Shown here: in pieces, positions 22,158-33,365 of the stretch | Position numbering within the stretch: the stretch's first letter is position 1 | Layout: each line of letters opens with the position of its first letter | DNA from: Aselliscus stoliczkanus | Lineage: Eukaryota > Chordata > Mammalia > Chiroptera > Hipposideridae | Reading direction: 5' to 3' | NCBI GenBank assembly: GCA_033961575.1 | Contig: CM066732.1 | Location: 69,230,687-69,294,686 of the forward strand | Length of the DNA stretch: 64,000 nucleotides | Made by a program: the position numbers and the translations under genes | Notes under the pieces: model-generated | Told to the model about the DNA's origin: nothing | Databases searched by the model: none | What the model saw: only the letters and a program-made list of their open reading frames with translations

Positions 22158-23650
22158 ATGGGAAATGAGCCATCAGCTTCAATCCCGTCGGACTCGCCAC
22201 TCGGTTACATCCTTAACCACTGGGACAAATTCGATCCCGATAATCTAAAGAAGGAACGGCTCGTCTTTTTTTGTAATGAGGCTTGGCCCCAATACAAACT
22301 AGGGGACCAAAAAGGTTGGCCAATTAATGGAAGCTCTAACTATGATACTATCTTACAGTTAGATCTATTATGCAAACGTAAAGGGAAATGGTCAGAAGTC
22401 CCATATGTTCAGGCCTTTATGGCCCTCTATCGAAATCAGAAACAAAACCTAGACCTTATTGATGACCCTCTACTCATGTCTCCCCCTATCCCTCAAGAAT
22501 CACAGGCTCCTTTAATCCCTCAGGAGGAATTACATCCTCCACCATATTCTTCATCTTCTCCTAGTGCTCCTCCTGAGGCCCCTAAGGCTATCCTAAGCCC
22601 TCCTCACACAAGGAGTGGGACACTTTACCCTACAATCCCACCATCTACTTCTGCTCTCTTTCCCCTTAGGGAAGTGGCTGGAGCGGAGGGTACAGTAAGG
22701 GTTCAAGTCCCCTTCTCAATAATAGACATCCAACAATGTAAGGAAAAACTAGGGAAATATTCTGAAAACCCTGATCACTTTGCAGATGGGTTTCAAACTT
22801 TAACTTTGGCCTATGATCTCTCATGGAGGGACGTTCAGTTTATCTTGGCCACTTGCTGTACTGCTATTGAAAGAGATCGTATCTTAGAAGCAGCCCGCAG
22901 AGACGCAGATGAGGCATTTGCCAGAAACCCACAAGGCAATGCCCCGGGATCTGACACAGTACCTTTTGCTGATCCTAACTGGAACTATAATACTGCAGAA
23001 GGGATGACCAGACGTGCCAGGTTCCTTGAAGCCCTCATTGGGGGCATGAAAAAAAAGGAATTCAAAAGCCTGTAAATTATGATAAGCTTAGAGAAGTAAC
23101 CCAAGGAAAGGATGAAAACCCAGCTAACTTTTATAGCCGACTAGAAGAGACTCTGAGAAAATATACCAACCTAGATCCTGTTTCCAGAGAGGGACAAGTC
23201 CTTTTAGGACAATATTTCATTAGCCAATCAGCCCCTGACATTAGGCGTAAGCTTCAGAAGCTACAGATGGGGCCACAGGCTAATCGAAGTCAGCTATTAG
23301 ACACGGCCTTCATGGTCTACAACAATCGGGATCTCGAGGAGAGAAAAAGAGAACAGACTAGGGAAAAACGACAAGCCAGGATTATGGCAGTCACGATTGG
23401 CAAAGCCCTTGTTACCCAAGAAATGTCTAGAGGCTCAACTCGAGGGTCTAAGGAAAACGGTTCCTGCTTTAAATGTAAGAAGACTGGACATTGGGCAAAG
23501 GAGTGTACCACGCCGCCCCCGGGCCCCTGTCAACTATGCCAAGGCACAGATGCAGACCCCTGGCACTGGAGAGTAGACTGCCCGCGTTCTCAGAGAGGAA
23601 GGCGGTCAGCCAACACTCTGGTAACACATAAAGGGGAACTAAGTGACTGA
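22158..23650 (+). pseudogene. gag: gag polyprotein gene, frameshifted
   Basis: Gag would build the particle: matrix, capsid and nucleocapsid. The start is the ATG at 22158, giving MGNEPS, a myristoylation-type start. The matrix region is followed by a proline-rich linker with a PPPY late-domain motif (residues 127-130, 22536-22547), which in relatives recruits the budding machinery. Capsid begins around the VPFSIIDI block. The frame closes at 23075 just after an A8 run (23049-23056). The rest of capsid, including the major homology region near 23102-23160, continues in the frame one base back to 23650. Nucleocapsid has one standard zinc knuckle C-X2-C-X4-H-X4-C (23465-23506) and a second, stretched one, C-X2-C-X8-H-X4-C (23528-23582). 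The break is either a one-base loss or a homopolymer sequencing error. Confidence 0.93.
23648..23650 (+). promoter_or_regulatory. in-frame UGA between gag and pro-pol
   Basis: The gag 3' frame ends at TGA, and the protease-pol frame continues in exactly the same phase from 23651. That geometry is the gammaretroviral stop-codon readthrough arrangement, with UGA in place of the more usual UAG. The following bases AGAGGCCCGGGGC are GC-rich and could start a readthrough pseudoknot; I did not fold them. Confidence 0.65.
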
Positions 23651-25783
23651 AGAGGCCCGGGGCTATCTCCATCGCCCCTGTCTAGAAATGTCATCATCAC
23701 GAACGAGGAACCCCGGGTAACTCTGGACGTCATGGGTAAGCAAATTCAGTTTCTTTTAGATACAGGGGCTACTTACTCTGTTCTCCCTGCGTTTGCAGGA
23801 AAACCCTCCACGAGAACTACGATTGTGATAGGGGTGGAAGGACAACAAAAGCTTAGAAACTTCACCCCACCACTAACCTGCCAATTTGAAGACCAGATAT
23901 TTTTGCAAGAATTTTTAATAGTTCCTAGCAGCCCTGCCCCACTCTTGGGAAGAGATATTTTAACAAAACTAGGGGCTATACTCCAACTTAGACATAACCC
24001 TTCTAAATTATTAATCCTTCAAGGATCAAATAATATACCAAAACACATTAACCAATATGTTAATCCACATGCCTGGTATAACAGTGAACCAGGGAAGGCC
24101 AAAACAGCCAAACCAGTAAAAATTCAACTTAAGGATCCTAGTAATTTTCCTAGCCGTAAACAATATCCTATTAAGCCAGAGGCTAGAAAGGGCCTTCAGC
24201 CTATTATACAAAGGTTTTTAAAGTATGGACTTCTAAAACCTTGTCATTCTCCATGTAATACCCCAATTTTACCAGTCCTCAAGCCCAATGGGGAATATCG
24301 GTTAGTTCAAGACTTAAGGATTATAAATGAGGCTGTTATACCCATACATCCTCTGGTTGCTGATCCTTATACATTACTGTCTCAGATCCCAGGAGACACT
24401 CAATGGTATACAGTACTAGATTTAAAAGATGCCTTTTTTTCTATTCCTTTGCATCCTGACTCCCAGTTTCTTTTTGCCTTCGAATGGGAGGACTCTTATA
24501 CTAGGGAAAAGCAACAATATACCTGGACAGTGTTACCACAGGGTTTTAGAGACAGTCCACATTTTTTTGCCAGGGCCTTAGGAAAGGACCTCCGTGACCT
24601 GAACTTAGACCAAGGAACTATTCTTCAGTATGTAGACGACCTCCTCATCTGCAGCCCCTCTAAAAAGGTTTCGGACCTGAACACAATCAAGGTTCTGAAT
24701 TTTCTTGCAGAACGAGGGTACAGGGTCTCTAAGGAAAAGGCCCAACTATCCTTACAACAGGTTCATTATTTGGGCTATATCTTAACCCCTGGGACACGGC
24801 AACTGTCTCCAGATAGAGTCAAAGCCATTTGCACTCTATCCTATCCAACATCTAAACAACAACTTAGGTCCTTTTTAGGCATGGCTGGGTTTTGTAGAAT
24901 CTGGATACCAGACTTTGGGTTAATTGCAAAACCCTTATACGAAGCAACTAGAGGGCCAGACAGCTCCCCCCTGGACTGGACAGGGGAAACAAAAAAGGCA
25001 TTTAATAATTTAAAGCAGGCTTTAACCCAGGCCCCAGCCCTAGGGATCCCTAACTTAACTAAACCTTTCACCCTCTATGTAGCAGAAAAGAGGGGCATGG
25101 CCTTAGGAGTCCTTACTCAACAGCTGGGATCTGAACCTCGGCCTGTAGCTTATTTCTCAAAGACCTTAGATGGAACAACTTTAGGCTGGCCAAGCTGTTT
25201 AAGAGCTGTAGCTGCAACAGCCCTATTAGTAAAAGAGGCCACCAAAATTACTCTAGGACAGCGACTAGAAGTACTAACCCCCCATCAGGTCAGGTCCATC
25301 CTAGAAATCAAGGGACATCTATGGATGACGGGTGAACGCCTGACAAGATACCAGGCTATCCTCATAGACAATCCTGAGATTATTTTAAAAACATGCAATA
25401 CCTTAAATCCAGCCTCCTTAATGCCAACCGAGACAGAGGTTGAACATTCATGTGAACAAATAATTTCCCAGACTTATGCCAGCAGAGCAGACTTAAGAGA
25501 CCAACCACTTCCTAACCCTGAAGAGGAATGGTACACTGATGGGAGCAGTTATATGCTAAATGGAGAAAGAAAAGCTGGGTATGCAGTAGTCAGTAAAAGC
25601 CAAATAATTGAGGCTCAACCTTTGCCTCCAGACACCTCTGCTCAAAAGGCAGAGATTATAGTCCTTACCCGAGCATTAAGCCTCGGAAAAGATAAAAGGC
25701 TAAATATATATATACTGATTCCAAATATGCTTTCCTTGTATTACATGCACATGCAGCTATTTGGAAGGAAAGAGGGCTATTGA
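23651..25783 (+). pseudogene. pol: protease, reverse transcriptase and RNase H (5' part of pol)
   Basis: The frame is open from the readthrough stop to 25783. Positions below count from the first internal ATG (23732). The aspartic protease has LLDTGAT (catalytic D10). RT shows the palm motifs LDLKDAF (D230), LPQGF (from L268) and QYVDD (Y300-D303), all with catalytic aspartates present. RNase H begins with YTDGSS (D603) and has the conserved glutamate in KAEII (E641). The third RNase H aspartate, in TDSKYAF at 25717-25719, lies in a different frame, so the break falls between the frame-1 stop ending at 25695 and that codon. Inside that interval is a TATATATATA run, where one extra TA or one lost base would explain the shift. 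After the break this frame encodes about 20 unrelated residues. Confidence 0.95.
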
Positions 25784-27210
25784 CAGTAAAACGTTCACCA
25801 GTAAAACATGGACCAGAGATCCTTCAGCTTTTGGAGGCAGTTAACCTACCTAAGGAAGTAGCAGTTATACATTGCAAGGGACACCAGAAAGAAAACTCTC
25901 CTGTTGCAGAGGGAAATAAAAAGGCTGATAAAGAAGCAAAGTCAGCAGCCTTGAAAACTCTCTCCTCCACATCCCTTGCTTTGTTCCCATTTCAAGGGGA
26001 ATCAATAGATCCTAAGTATTCCCCAGAAGAAGAATTAAAAGCTAAAAGTAATGGAGGACAAAAACAGGGATCTTGGTGGCTCATGGAAAATAAGTTCTTA
26101 CTTCCACAGTCTGTACAGTGGAAGACCATCAAAGCTCTACACGATGCCTTCCATGTAGGGAGAGATGCCACCCTAGCCCTAGTCAGCCGGATGTTTACTG
26201 GACAGGGGCTAGCCCAGACGGTCAGGCAAGTCTGTAGGGCCTGCCCTCTTTGTGCCTACAATAATCCAGGACCTAAAATGCCATCTTTATTAGAACCAGT
26301 CCAACGGAGAGGCTCATATCCAGGAGAGGACTGGCAAATAGATTTTACCCATATGCCCACATGTAAAGGATTCAAGTATTTACTAGTGCTAATAGACACT
26401 TTCACGGGATGGACAGAGGCATGTCCAACCAGAACTGAAAAAGCTACAGAAGTAATAAGATTCCTCCTTAATGAGATTATCCCCAGATTTGGACTGCCCC
26501 GCAGCCTCCAGAGTGACAACGGACCTTCTTTTACTTCTCACATAACACAAGGAGTATCCAAGGCGTTGGGGATAAGGTATTATTTACACTCTGCATGGAG
26601 ACCTCAATCATCAGGTAAAGTAGAAAGAACTAATCAAACCTTAAAACGTACTTTGGGAAAACTATGCCAGGAAACTTCTGGGACCTGGATTTCTATGTTA
26701 CCCATCGCCCTCATGAGAATAAGAAACACCCCCAAAACAAAAATTAACTTAAGCCCATTTGAGATGCTGTATGGCAGGCCATTTCTTTCTGGAGACATGC
26801 TCAGTGACCCTGAGACAGCCAACTTTATAAACTATTTTACTAATCTAGGCCAGTTCCAAATAGCTTTACGGGAATATGGAAATAATATACTTCCTATGCC
26901 TGGTTCAAATGCAAATCTATCAAAAATTCAGCCAGGTGACCAGGTCCTTATCAAGACCTGGAAAGAAGGATCTCCTGCAGATCAATTACAACCCAAGTGG
27001 AAAGGCCCATTCTCTGTAATCTTAACAACACCTTCAGCAATCAAAGTAATGGACATAGACAGATGGATTCACCTCTCCAGGGTAAAGCCAGCACCACCCA
27101 TGGATTCAGATTCTGTGAATCTCCCAACGAAGTCATTTGACTACTCCTGTGAGCCATTAGAAGACCTTAAGCTACTATTCAAAAAACAGCCTCCATCTAA
27201 TGACAGATGA
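25696..27210 (+). pseudogene. pol: RNase H C-terminus and integrase (3' part of pol)
   Basis: This continues pol in the frame one base back from the upstream part. It begins with the end of RNase H (TDSKYAF, later HCKGHQ). Integrase follows, with an N-terminal zinc domain (H-X3-H in LHDAFHVG, then the cysteines of CRACPLC). The catalytic core has all three acidic residues: D in WQIDFTH (26341-26343), D in SDNGP (26515-26517) and E in KVERTN (26623-26625). A GPF-type motif (WKGPFSV) sits near the C-terminus. Apart from the entry frameshift it is open to its stop. It ends 85 bases before the 3' LTR, with no env frame overlapping or following. Confidence 0.95.
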
Positions 27211-27286
27211 GGTTTTTATCAATTCTGAGCTCTACTAAATGGACAATTCCCTAACCGGCTCATAGATATGAGACCCTACTACTGTC
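27211..27286 (+). other. short non-coding gap where env would be
   Basis: Pol ends at 27210 and the polypurine tract begins at 27287. There is no space for an envelope gene, and no env remnant is readable. Confidence 0.9.
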
Positions 27287-27295
27287 AGGGGGGAA
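27287..27295 (+). promoter_or_regulatory. polypurine tract
   Basis: AGGGGGGAA lies immediately upstream of the TG that starts the 3' LTR, as expected for plus-strand priming. Confidence 0.9.
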
Positions 27296-28909
27296 TGTTA
27301 CCGGCCAACTGAGCAGCACCAACCCCCACCACTGAAAAACTTTAATGTTTTCTTTTCTATAGAAATGTTAAGTATAAAAATGTTAAGTCTCCTCCCTAGT
27401 TCTTTTTTTTTTTTTTTTTTTTAAAGATTTTATTGGGGAATTGGCGGAGGGGAACAGCGTTGGGGAATCGGGGAAGGGGAACAGACAAGTTGCTGTCTTT
27501 TTGTTCTTCAGTTTAGTTGCGGAGGATGTTGCTTCACTGTTGGTATCGTCATAGCGCTCTTCCCGGATGAGGCAGATCGGTCGCTGGCCTCTGGATGTCG
27601 CTCACCGCGGCTATTGGCAGCTCACGCTTGGCTGCCAGCCGCTCACGCTGGCTGTGGGCCACTCACTGTAGCCTATGGCAGCCCACTGCAGCAGGGGCTG
27701 CAGCCCACACCATCACCGGGGCTCGCACAGCCCAGCTCCAGGTGGAGCTGTTGTTAGCTGTAGAGGGCAGTGTCACTGGCCCTCATGTGGGATCCGAACC
27801 GGGGCCGCTGGCATCCCAAAACCAGCGCTTAACCAGTGCGCCACTCGGCCGGCCCTCCTCCCTAGTTCTTTAGTTTCTTGGCTCTTGGGCCTTGATTGCT
27901 TTTCTGACAGGAAGATCCCCCTTGCTTCTTAATTGCTTTGTAAATTAGTTCCTGAATCTGAAACAATAGAAATCTCCTACTCCTGCTTCAGATAACTATT
28001 TGAAAGCCTGAGACTTCCTAATATCCCCCAGGCAAGGAAGCTAAATGTCAAACCCATTCTGTGTCCGGACAACTGACACCACTTGAGTGATGGACTGAAT
28101 AGCCACAAGTTTCATAAGAACTAACAGATTTATATTTTTGTCCTCATTCAGGAGCCTTGAGGATACAGGGAATACCCCAACAAGCAAAGAAGCCAACACG
28201 GTCTTCCAGGTGGAGCTTGAGACCCCTTCCTCTCATCTGAGATCAGCTAGGGCGAGAGTTCCGTGAACCCCAATAGGCAAGGACAGCTCTACGCCCCTGC
28301 CCAGCAGGAAGCAGATACAGAAGAAGAGACCTCCTGTCCCTCAGCTTCCCATAGAGATTTTACGGGGATCACGTCTCTCAAGAAAAACCTAGGCAGGTAG
28401 TTAGAGGCAGGCATTGGGTCTCTGCATTCCTGCACGTCCCATAGTGTGACCACCTGGGGACATCCCCTCTCCACCCAAAACTCCTCTTTGTATTGTAATT
28501 ACCTACCCCTGCGGGAAGAGCAAATGGGTGCAAAATATCCAACTAGATGAGACCAGTCACTCACACCTACACAGTACCTCTTGTTAATCACAGGGGCCAA
28601 TCAAGTGGTCCTACGCCCAGGAAGAACAGCCCATCCTGGAGAAAAAGGATAAAAACCCCAAGTCCTGGGAGGGAAGCGCGCGGCTACTACTGCTACTTCT
28701 GCTGCTACTTCTTCCCTTTAGCCTCACCTTTGCATATGCCCCCTCTACTCTTTGGTAATGGGCCCTTAGTCCATCCTCTAGTCTGGATGTACTGTCTTTT
28801 CTAATAAACTACTTATTTTACTACTTTACTCTGGTATCTCGTTCAATTCTTTGCTCGAGTTGCCAAGGACCTGGACTCTGCGCCGAGAAAGGCCCATTCT
28901 CCGACAACA
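27296..28909 (+). repeat. provirus 3' LTR, interrupted by a SINE
   Basis: It starts TGTTACCGGCC and ends CCGACAACA, 1614 bp as it stands. Removing the 449-bp SINE and one 17-bp duplication leaves 1148 bp, the exact length of the 5' LTR, with 4 differences. Confidence 0.97.
27406..27854 (-). mobile_element. long composite SINE inside the 3' LTR
   Basis: A poly-T tail and AAAGATTTTATTGGGGAATTGG at the left are the reverse of the CCAATAAAATCTTT tail. The tRNA-like head is at the right (GCGCCACTCGGCCGGCC). It is flanked by CTCCTCCCTAGTTCTTT at 27389-27405 and 27855-27871; the 5' LTR has this sequence once. It must be younger than the provirus. Confidence 0.97.
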
Positions 28910-28913
28910 ATAG

Positions 28914-29239
28914 TGAACCATTATGTGTCCCTGTAGGGGGCAGGGCTGCATTGATCAAAGAGTCTTTCTGCTGGGGCTGTCTGTGAGGCATAGGGAAATT
29001 TGGCGGAAATCTTAGGTGAGGCATGTGATTTACAAACCTCGGAAAGAGCAAAGCCTCTTCGCTGTTTGTATTCTATAAAAGCTGCATGCTGACCAGATTC
29101 GGGGCTCTTGTCCATCAGACAGAGACCCCTGCCTCACATTGCTTTTTAAACTATCCCTGTGTCTTGCTCTTTATTTCTTTTTCTGAGTCCCCGCCGGTCC
29201 TCTCGAGGAAGCTAGACCCAGCCGCGCAGAGATGCGACA
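28914..29239 (+). mobile_element. solo LTR, class II (ERVK-like), copy B, right part
   Basis: Continuation of 19478-19868 after the provirus. It contains a TATA box in TCTATAAAAGCTGCATGC (about 29075), then a U5-like TTGCTCTTTATTTC and the end AGATGCGACA. TTACCT follows at 29240-29245. Confidence 0.9.
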
Positions 29240-29245
29240 TTACCT

Positions 29246-31869
29246 CAGGTATCACTTAGATTTGTCTTATGTGTTTAACATCAATGATTTTAAAATAAAT
29301 TAGCTTGCAATACTGGATTGTTTGTTCATGGATTGTTTGTTCATGTCACCAACAACTGCTTGGAGAGCCGAAGAGACCTGCTACCCAGCTCTTCTGAATG
29401 TATTTCTCTAATTTTTATTTTTATTTTCAAAGGTACCCCCTTTTCTTTGTACTTGCTGACTGTATGCTTGAAGTTTATCTATCACCACTCTTTCTCTTTC
29501 TTTTGAACATATGTTCCTTCTTCCATCATTTGGATCCATTAGTATTCCATCTTCCAAGAATTTTTTAAGAGGTTTGATAAACTGATGGAAATTGTTCTTT
29601 TTTATCATTACTTTTAAGAAGTGTTAAGTACATAATCTTATGGCATTTCAAGATATTTTAGTTGCTTAGTTTTTTATTCAAATTCAAACCTTTCCAACTG
29701 GACTAATACATGATTCTATGATACTAATACTGCTGAATAGACTTTTGTAATTAGTTTTTAAAATTTATATGCCTAACTTATTATGCTTAAAAAATATGTC
29801 ATAGCTGACCCACATTTTCAGGAAACATAAAATAATTGTTGTATAGTATGAGATAGTTTGTTTAGTATCTTTAAATATTTGCATTGGTATATTACAACTT
29901 CAAAATGTGTTCATTTAATAAAATATGATTGGGTTAAATGATCTCAAAGACATTATTTCATATAACTTCAATTTGATGACATAAAGTATCTCCATTAACA
30001 GTTTTTTTGTGGCCATATTGCAATCTCTCAGTAAATGCTACTGTCAATTTTACTGAAAGTGTTAGTAATTTAAAACTATTTCTGTATAAACAGAAACCTA
30101 TATTAATTGAATTTAGTAAACACACACACACAAAAGATGCCAATTTGAATGAATTTCACTTTAACTATGTCCATTGCACTCTATCTAAAAACAACTGTAG
30201 TACAACAATGGTTCCATGTGGATAGTTTTTCATACCTGAGTTAACAACAATATTGTCATGAAAGCTCTATGAAAATACAGCCTTAGCTTCTTGATTAATG
30301 TTTTAAATATTAAATTACTTGGGTTTTGATTAATTCAAAAGTGTTATTAAGGTATATCTAAACTCCTTATTAAATTCAATCAAGACTGATTTAGAGAGAT
30401 TCAGAAAGTAAACATAATTAAAATCAGGATACCACCAAGAATATCAATTCTAAGAGGTCTGGCTGACTTAGGTTATATTTTAATATGATTAATCAACTCT
30501 TCTATTTTTCCTATTGCATAATAAGAAAAAGTAAATTTTATAATCTTTAAATGTGTTTTTTTTTAATCTAACAGAATTCTACAGACCCCACCTTTAATGT
30601 CACCTTTTGACCTCTTCGCTCACATAAAGAACCTTAAAGATAACAAGTTATACCCAAAAATTATTTCCAGTAGGTATAAAACATAAAATTAAAAACATGT
30701 CTTTTTAAATGAAACTTACAAAAATAACACATTATAAGCTTTTTAAAAAATCTTAATCTTGGAACTTGCCTAAAGCTTTACTCCTATCCTAAAGTTCTTT
30801 AGAGCATCCTATGAATACATATTTAATTTAAAAAAATATTTTTTTCACAAAAAGAGAGATAATGTACTGTGTTGTATGAGAGTAACCCGATCTATATTTG
30901 GCTTTGTGATTACTCCACAGATTTTAAGATATAACCAATAATTAGAAGAAAGTTTGTTTTGATGGAGACAGATGTTTGTCATCAAAGATGCCCTAAAGCA
31001 AAAGATAGTAGCCTGATTCAAATCTAAAAATAGAAGAGTACTTTAAGAGATAAATTTATAAGTTCTAGATAGGTTGCAGTATTTTATTCCATTTTATTTT
31101 TTTCTACATTTAGAAAAATAAATATTATTACACATGTACTAAATTGTTGTATAGTCATGATAAACTAAGTTTACATACCTGAATTAAAACCCTCAATCAC
31201 AATATCCTCAGAGCTCTGGAGAGAGTTAATGCCAATTACAGCAAATAATTTTACACTAATTATAAAATAGCTCCTGTCATGCTAATGAACATTGTATTGG
31301 CAAACTTTGGTAGTGTGATGCCAACCAAGCTGTTAGCTTATACAGGTTCAGTGGCAATCCATCACAAGATGGAGTGATATATTTAGAACTGAACATGAGC
31401 AGGGTAATGGGTCAGAAAATTAATATTTTAACATTGGAGTAATTCTAAAATGATCTATACATAGAGACTGTGTATAAAATAGGAACTATTCAGCACAATG
31501 TCAATAGGAGGGGGTTGGGCCTGGATGCATAAAGCACAAAATCAAAAGTAGTTTCAGCACAAGCCTGTAGACCAAGACAGGATGGATCTCTGGCTTTGTC
31601 CCCAGTTGATTTGGAACTCACAAGCAGCTGAATCATGGTCAATTATAATGTTGTTTGTTAATAAAAACTACTATATGGGCAAGGATTGATTATCTTGGGT
31701 GGAGATAGCCAACATTTTTATAATTCTTCCTGATTTCTTCTATAATGAAGCTAACTGTGCTATGATGATTCTGTGATATGATATAACAAGGGCATTGCTG
31801 GTAAGAATATGTAAATAAGTCCTATGATAATACTAATACTGATAATTATCAAAATTTGTGGAGATCAAA
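29246..31869. other. Unclassified AT-rich DNA
   Basis: No gene or nameable repeat seen. A 17-base unit, ATGGATTGTTTGTTC plus flank, is tandemly doubled near 29313-29345. Confidence 0.45.
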
Positions 31870-31880
31870 TTAAAGCTTTT

Positions 31881-32308
31881 TTTTTTTAAAGATTTTTTTA
31901 ATTGGGGAATTGGGGGAGGGGAACAGCGTTGGGGAATCGGGGAAGGGGAACAGACAAGTTGCTGTCCTTTTGTTCAGTCTAGTTATGGAGGACATCGCTT
32001 CACTGGCCCATGTTGGTATCATCATTGCGCTCTTCTCGGCCGAGGCAGATTGGTCGCTGGCCTCTGGATGCTGCTCACCGCAGCTACTGGCAGCTCACGC
32101 TGGCTGCCAGCCACTCACTGTAGCCTATGGCAGCCCACTGCAGCAGGGGCTGCAGCCTGCACCATCGCCGGGGCTCACACAGCCCAGCTCCAGGTGGAGC
32201 TGTTGCCAGCCCTAGAGGGCAGTGTCACTGCCCCTCACATGTGGGATCCGAACCGGGGCGCTGGTATCCCAAAGCCAGCTCTTAATCAATGCGCCACTCG
32301 GCTGGCCC
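31881..32308 (-). mobile_element. long composite SINE
   Basis: Reverse-oriented T+ tail (AAAGATTTTTTTAATTGGGG), then GGGGAACAGCGTTGGGGAAT, GCAGCTCACGCTGGCTGCC, GCCCAGCTCCAGGTGGAGC and the head GCGCCACTCGGCTGGCC. It is flanked by TTAAAGCTTTT (31870-31880) and TTAAAGCATTTT (32309-32320). Confidence 0.9.
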
Positions 32309-32519
32309 TTAAAGCATTTTTAAGGTGTAATTGCAATGAAAAATTACTGGTCTGAAGAACTGGGTTGAGCCAACCATTTTTCTAGTTTCTATGCTAAATA
32401 TTTCTGTACAAGTTTATCACAAGATACAAAGATTAAAGGGGACGTAGATTATTAAATAGCATAAAAATATATGTAATAGCTTCATAAAATGGATTCATTT
32501 TTTTCTTTAAGTCTATCCG

Positions 32520-33365
32520 TATATCACCCTTGCTTCTCCATACGTTAGGTGTATTCATATGGTTACTATTATTATATCTGTTATATAAAAGCTATATTAA
32601 ATGTCAATACCAAAGAAAACGTAATCATTTTGCTACAACACAGCCTCGTCAAGAGCTAGAAGTTGGACTGTGCAAGGAAGAATTAACTCAGTCAGCATGG
32701 TTTGATGAAACCCACACATTCCCAAGAAATACCTCTCTTCAGGATGGGCTTTTGTTGGCTCCTGAGATATGAGCTCTAAGCCCTTGCAACCTGGTAAGAG
32801 TGGTTTTATGTAGCTGAGGCTTCGCATGATGCGGTACCAATTGCTCCAAGAGTTTAACATTATGATTTATGATGAGATTCTGTTTTAGTATGACTGAAGC
32901 CTTCGGCCATGTGTTATCAGTTTGATCAGGTAATTTATGCTAACAATATATTTCATGATTAATATCTATTTTTCCTCTTGGGGGCTGGAATCTGAGCAAT
33001 TGTGGTCAGTTATGCAGGTCAGCTATACTTGCCTACATGTTGGAATCCCAATAAAAACCCTGGATACAAAGACTTGGGAAGAGCTTCCTTGGTTGGCAAC
33101 AATTTGCATGTATTATAATATGTAGTTGCTGGGAGAAAGAAGCTCATTCATGCCATTTCACTGAAAAAATTTATTTGGAAGCTTGTGCCTGGTTTTTCTT
33201 GGAGGTTGTTTCATAAACTTTCACCCTTTGCTGACTTAAATCTGTATCTTTTTTACTGTAATAAACTATAACTGTGAGTATAACAGCTTTTCTGACTCCA
33301 GTGAGTCCTTATTGATAGGGAAACTAGTCTTGTGGGCCCCTCCCTGACTTACAGCTCTCTTCTGG
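32520..33365 (+). mobile_element. ancient LTR (ERV3/ERVL-like), family not named
   Basis: The 3' half has an old mammalian LTR layout: CAATAAAAACCCTGGATAC, GAGCTTCCTTGGTTGGCAAC, a GTTGCTGGGAGAAAGAAGC-like block, then TTACTGTAATAAACTATAAC (polyadenylation signal near 33261) and GTGAGTATAACAGCTTTTC. Upstream, 32545-32610 encodes a leucine-rich hydrophobic stretch followed by a basic tail in one frame, which could be the end of a fossil env or chance. I cannot name the family with confidence. Confidence 0.5.

Larger units (their letters stand above)
19869..28909 (+). mobile_element. env-less class I-like endogenous retrovirus (provirus)
   Basis: Complete proviral structure: 5' LTR, primer-binding site, leader, gag, pro-pol, polypurine tract, 3' LTR. 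It is flanked by the 4-bp target duplication ATAG (19865-19868 and 28910-28913). The 4-bp duplication, the gag and pro-pol frames being the same across a stop codon, YVDD and the pol order all fit gammaretrovirus-like (class I) elements. env is absent: 85 bases separate the pol stop (27210) from the 3' LTR. The two LTRs differ at only 4 of 1148 aligned positions, so integration is recent. As read it is defective, with two frameshifts (gag near 23049-23056; RNase H within 25696-25716). A composite SINE has since inserted in the 3' LTR. Confidence 0.95.

Noticed and set aside
23049..23056. A8 run as a programmed -1 frameshift site
   Set aside because: It lies inside capsid, far from the gag-pro junction, and that junction already has the in-frame stop arrangement.
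27595..27932. Overlapping frames of 85-92 codons with Ala/His-rich sequence, repeated near 5770, 31910, 34443, 36838, 50330 and 62284
   Set aside because: The same translations recur wherever a composite SINE lies; they are SINE bodies, not genes.
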